Shown piece by piece: positions 5,020 to 7,111 of a stretch of DNA of 7,111 nucleotides (position 1 is the first letter of the stretch; each line of letters opens with the position of its first letter). The notes below the pieces were generated by a model. It saw only the letters and a program-made list of their open reading frames with translations, was not told where the DNA came from and did not search any database. Position numbers and translations under genes: made by a program. The stretch comes from Alphaproteobacteria bacterium (GTDB lineage Bacteria > Pseudomonadota > Alphaproteobacteria > UBA8366): assembly GCA_018665505.1 (NCBI GenBank), contig JABJCS010000178.1:1-7111 (forward strand), read 5' to 3'.

Positions 5020-7111
5020 TTAGATCGCGATTCCCCGATCCCTCGCGAACGCCGACAATTTGCTTCTGAGGCTGTGATCAGCACCGTCGATGATCGTTGC
5101 GAGGTAGTTGCCGAACGCACCTGTATCAAGGCTGCGGGCCATCAGACGAACGCCACCGACTGCATTCGCGTTCATCGAAAGGTGACGAAACCCGATCCCG
5201 ATCAATGCCATCGCCTCCAGCGGTTGGCCCGCCATCTCACCGCATAGGCTCACCGGGATGTTGGCATTATCGCACATCCGCACGACATCGCGCAGCAACC
5301 GCAGCAACGCCGGGGACAAAGTGTCGTAACGTTCACCGACCTGCGGATTGCCCCGGTCGCTGGCAAACAGGAACTGCAATAAATCGTTCGATCCGACAGA
5401 GAGAAAATCAACGCGCTCCAAAAGCGACGGCAATTGGAAATAGAGCGACGGCACCTCAAGCATGGCGCCAACATGCAAGGCCTTCGGAAGAGTGATGCCA
5501 CGCGCGCGCGCCAGCGCCCATTCCCGATCCACAAGCGCACGCGCCTTATCGAACTCGGCGACTTCGCTCACCATGGGAAACATAATCCGTAATTCGCGAC
5601 CTGATGCAGCCTCGATCAAGGCGCGCAATTGCCGGCACAACATGCCGGGGCGGTCCAAGGCGATGCGCATCGCCCGCCAGCCCATCGCCGGGTTCTCATC
5701 CTCGCCGCTGCTGAAATACGGCAGCAATTTATCGCCCCCAATATCGAATGTCCGGAACACAACCGGCTGATCCCCGGCGGCATCGAAAATACCGGCATAC
5801 GTCTCCCGTTGTTCAGACAGGCTCGGAAAATCCGGATGCAGCATGAAGGCGATCTCCGTGCGTAACAGACCGACACCATCCGCACCCGTATCCTCCAGGT
5901 GATCCAAATCGATCAACAGACCGGCATTGATCAACAGCGATACATCGACACCGTCGCGGGTTTGCGCGGGCAATCCGCGGATCGCTTCCTGTTCGACCCG
6001 ACGCCGTTCCTGGGTATCGATACTCTCGCGGATACGGGCTTGAAATTCAGCACCCGGACGGATGACGACGACTCCGGCATTTCCATCCACCAGCACGGGA
6101 GCGCCCTCCTCGACCTGGCTCAGCACGTAGTGAATGCCGCCGACAACCGGAATATCGAGGGCCCGCGCCACAATGGCGACATGGGAATTGTAGGAACCTT
6201 CCTCGACCACCAAGCCGCGTAGATGACGGTGATCGTAATCGAGCAGCTCCGCCGGCCCCATGGAACGAGCAATCAACACGAACCCTTCATCCGTGGCGGT
6301 CGTGTCGGCGCTCCGCTCCTCACCGGTCAAGTGCTGCAGCAACCGGTAGCCGAGATCGTCCATATCCAACAACCGCTCGCGGATGTAGGGATCGTTAATT
6401 TGCCGCATCCGTGCACGCGTATCGTTCAGCACCTTTGAGACCGCGGCCTCCGCCGTAAGCCCGCCGCGAACAGCTTCCCGAACCCGGCCAAACCAGCCCC
6501 TGTCCTCGGCGAACATCCGATAGGTCCGCAGAATTTCCAGATGTTCGCCGCCGCCGTCCCGATCGTAGCTCTCGACCATGGCGTCGAGGGACCGGCGCAT
6601 ATCGTCGACCGCGCCGTCGAAGCGTTCCAATTCCCGCTCCGGGTCCTCGGACACCGGTTGGTTGATCCTCGTGCCCCGGCGATGCAACAACGCCGGTCCG
6701 AACCCTAAGCCACCGTTCAATCGGGTCCCATTCAAGCGGGATGGTACGCCCAATGGCCTTTCCGCCGCAGTCAGCTCAGCTTGTTGAATGAGCTCGCCGC
6801 CCGCCGCCAATTCGGCCAAGACCATGGCGATGGTCTCCAAGGTTTCGGATTCGCCTTCTACATAACCGCGCTCACTCTGGTTCTGCACCACAAGCACGCC
6901 CAAAACCCGACGGCCCCGCAATATCGGCACGCCGAGCAGCGATTGGAATATTTCCTCGCCGGTCTCCGGGCGATAGGCGAATTGCGGGTGGGATTGCGCG
7001 TCTTCCAACGCCAGCGGGCGCGCATATGCGGCAATATCGCCGACCAGACCTTCACCGATTCTCAGACGGGTTCGGTGAACGGCATCCTTGCGCAATCCTT
7101 CAGTCGCGAAC
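5020..7111 (-). CDS. ptsP: PTS-Ntr enzyme I (phosphoenolpyruvate-protein phosphotransferase PtsP), 5' end outside window
   Basis: PtsP takes phosphate from PEP onto its own histidine and passes it to NPr, the first step of the nitrogen-related regulatory phosphotransferase chain in the cytoplasm. The frame is open to the window edge (696 residues visible; the family is about 755, so roughly 55-60 N-terminal residues are missing). The TTG at 7095 is internal, because FATEG upstream continues the conserved GAF sequence. With Phe at 7110 as residue 1: GAF sensor domain to about 110 (EGLRKDAVHRTRLRIGEGLVG); enzyme I N-terminal helical domain about 130-250; phosphohistidine domain with His310 (GSYNSHVAIVARALDIPVVG); and PEP-binding barrel about 375-665, with LLRTE (Arg417), FRTFDIGGDK (Arg453), GAMLEVPS (Glu552), VGSNDLLQF and catalytic Cys623 in SLCGEMAG. 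All key residues are present. The GAF domain is reported to sense glutamine in relatives. In many alphaproteobacteria lysC lies upstream; this is not visible here. Confidence 0.95.
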   Translation of the reverse strand, partial: FATEGLRKDAVHRTRLRIGEGLVGDIAAYARPLALEDAQSHPQFAYRPETGEEIFQSLLGVPILRGRRVLGVLVVQNQSERGYVEGESETLETIAMVLAELAAGGELIQQAELTAAERPLGVPSRLNGTRLNGGLGFGPALLHRRGTRINQPVSEDPERELERFDGAVDDMRRSLDAMVESYDRDGGGEHLEILRTYRMFAEDRGWFGRVREAVRGGLTAEAAVSKVLNDTRARMRQINDPYIRERLLDMDDLGYRLLQHLTGEERSADTTATDEGFVLIARSMGPAELLDYDHRHLRGLVVEEGSYNSHVAIVARALDIPVVGGIHYVLSQVEEGAPVLVDGNAGVVVIRPGAEFQARIRESIDTQERRRVEQEAIRGLPAQTRDGVDVSLLINAGLLIDLDHLEDTGADGVGLLRTEIAFMLHPDFPSLSEQRETYAGIFDAAGDQPVVFRTFDIGGDKLLPYFSSGEDENPAMGWRAMRIALDRPGMLCRQLRALIEAASGRELRIMFPMVSEVAEFDKARALVDREWALARARGITLPKALHVGAMLEVPSLYFQLPSLLERVDFLSVGSNDLLQFLFASDRGNPQVGERYDTLSPALLRLLRDVVRMCDNANIPVSLCGEMAGQPLEAMALIGIGFRHLSMNANAVGGVRLMARSLDTGAFGNYLATIIDGADHSLRSKLSAFARDRGIAI

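Noticed and set aside
7093..7095. TTG at 7095 as the ptsP start
   Set aside because: The frame continues upstream to the window edge with FATEG, which joins the conserved GAF segment, so the start lies outside the window.
1..7111. CRISPR arrays, insertion sequences, tRNA genes, phage or defence genes
   Set aside because: No direct repeat array, terminal inverted repeats with a transposase, cloverleaf sequence or defence-type domain was seen; coding density by housekeeping genes leaves only two short gaps.

Overview
The window carries five protein genes, all on the minus strand and closely packed. Read in the direction of transcription (high to low coordinates) they are: ptsP (PTS-Ntr enzyme I, 5' end outside the window), a rodZ-like gene, hisS, a hemA-type glutamyl-tRNA reductase gene, and prfA (peptide chain release factor 1, 3' end outside). 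No tRNA, rRNA, CRISPR array, insertion sequence or phage gene is visible. The longer plus-strand open frames are shadows of these genes. Base composition is moderately GC-rich and looks similar across the genes.

The organism is probably an alphaproteobacterium of the Rhodospirillales-like grade, not a rhizobial or rhodobacterial one. The ptsP / rodZ-like / hisS / prfA neighbourhood, the GAF-bearing PtsP and the RodZ sequence (GPTYAVGFVRAYAEHLGL) are alpha-like. The histidyl-tRNA synthetase keeps the canonical bacterial motif 2, which the later-branching alpha clade is known to have changed. This placement is an inference from gene order and motifs, not from a search.

Layout: 1-830 prfA (276 complete codons); 827-2101 hemA; 2121-3365 hisS; 3366-3481 a 116-base gap with a two-tier inverted repeat and a doubtful 29-codon frame; 3482-4864 rodZ-like; 4865-5019 an AT-richer 155-base gap with an orphan Shine-Dalgarno sequence, a mini-frame and a short inverted repeat; 5020-7111 ptsP. 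hisS, hemA and prfA form a tight unit: 19 bases separate hisS from hemA, and hemA and prfA overlap by four bases (ATGA). All three products deal with tRNA or decoding: charging tRNA-His, consuming Glu-tRNA for tetrapyrrole synthesis, and terminating at UAA/UAG.

The most notable point is the glutamyl-tRNA reductase. Alphaproteobacteria classically make 5-aminolevulinate from glycine and succinyl-CoA (C4 route, ALA synthase), yet a full-length C5-route enzyme sits here in a housekeeping operon. Its catalytic domain looks intact, but several normally conserved signatures in its nucleotide-binding domain are changed. I found no sign of a wholly new multi-gene system; the rest is a conventional chromosomal region.
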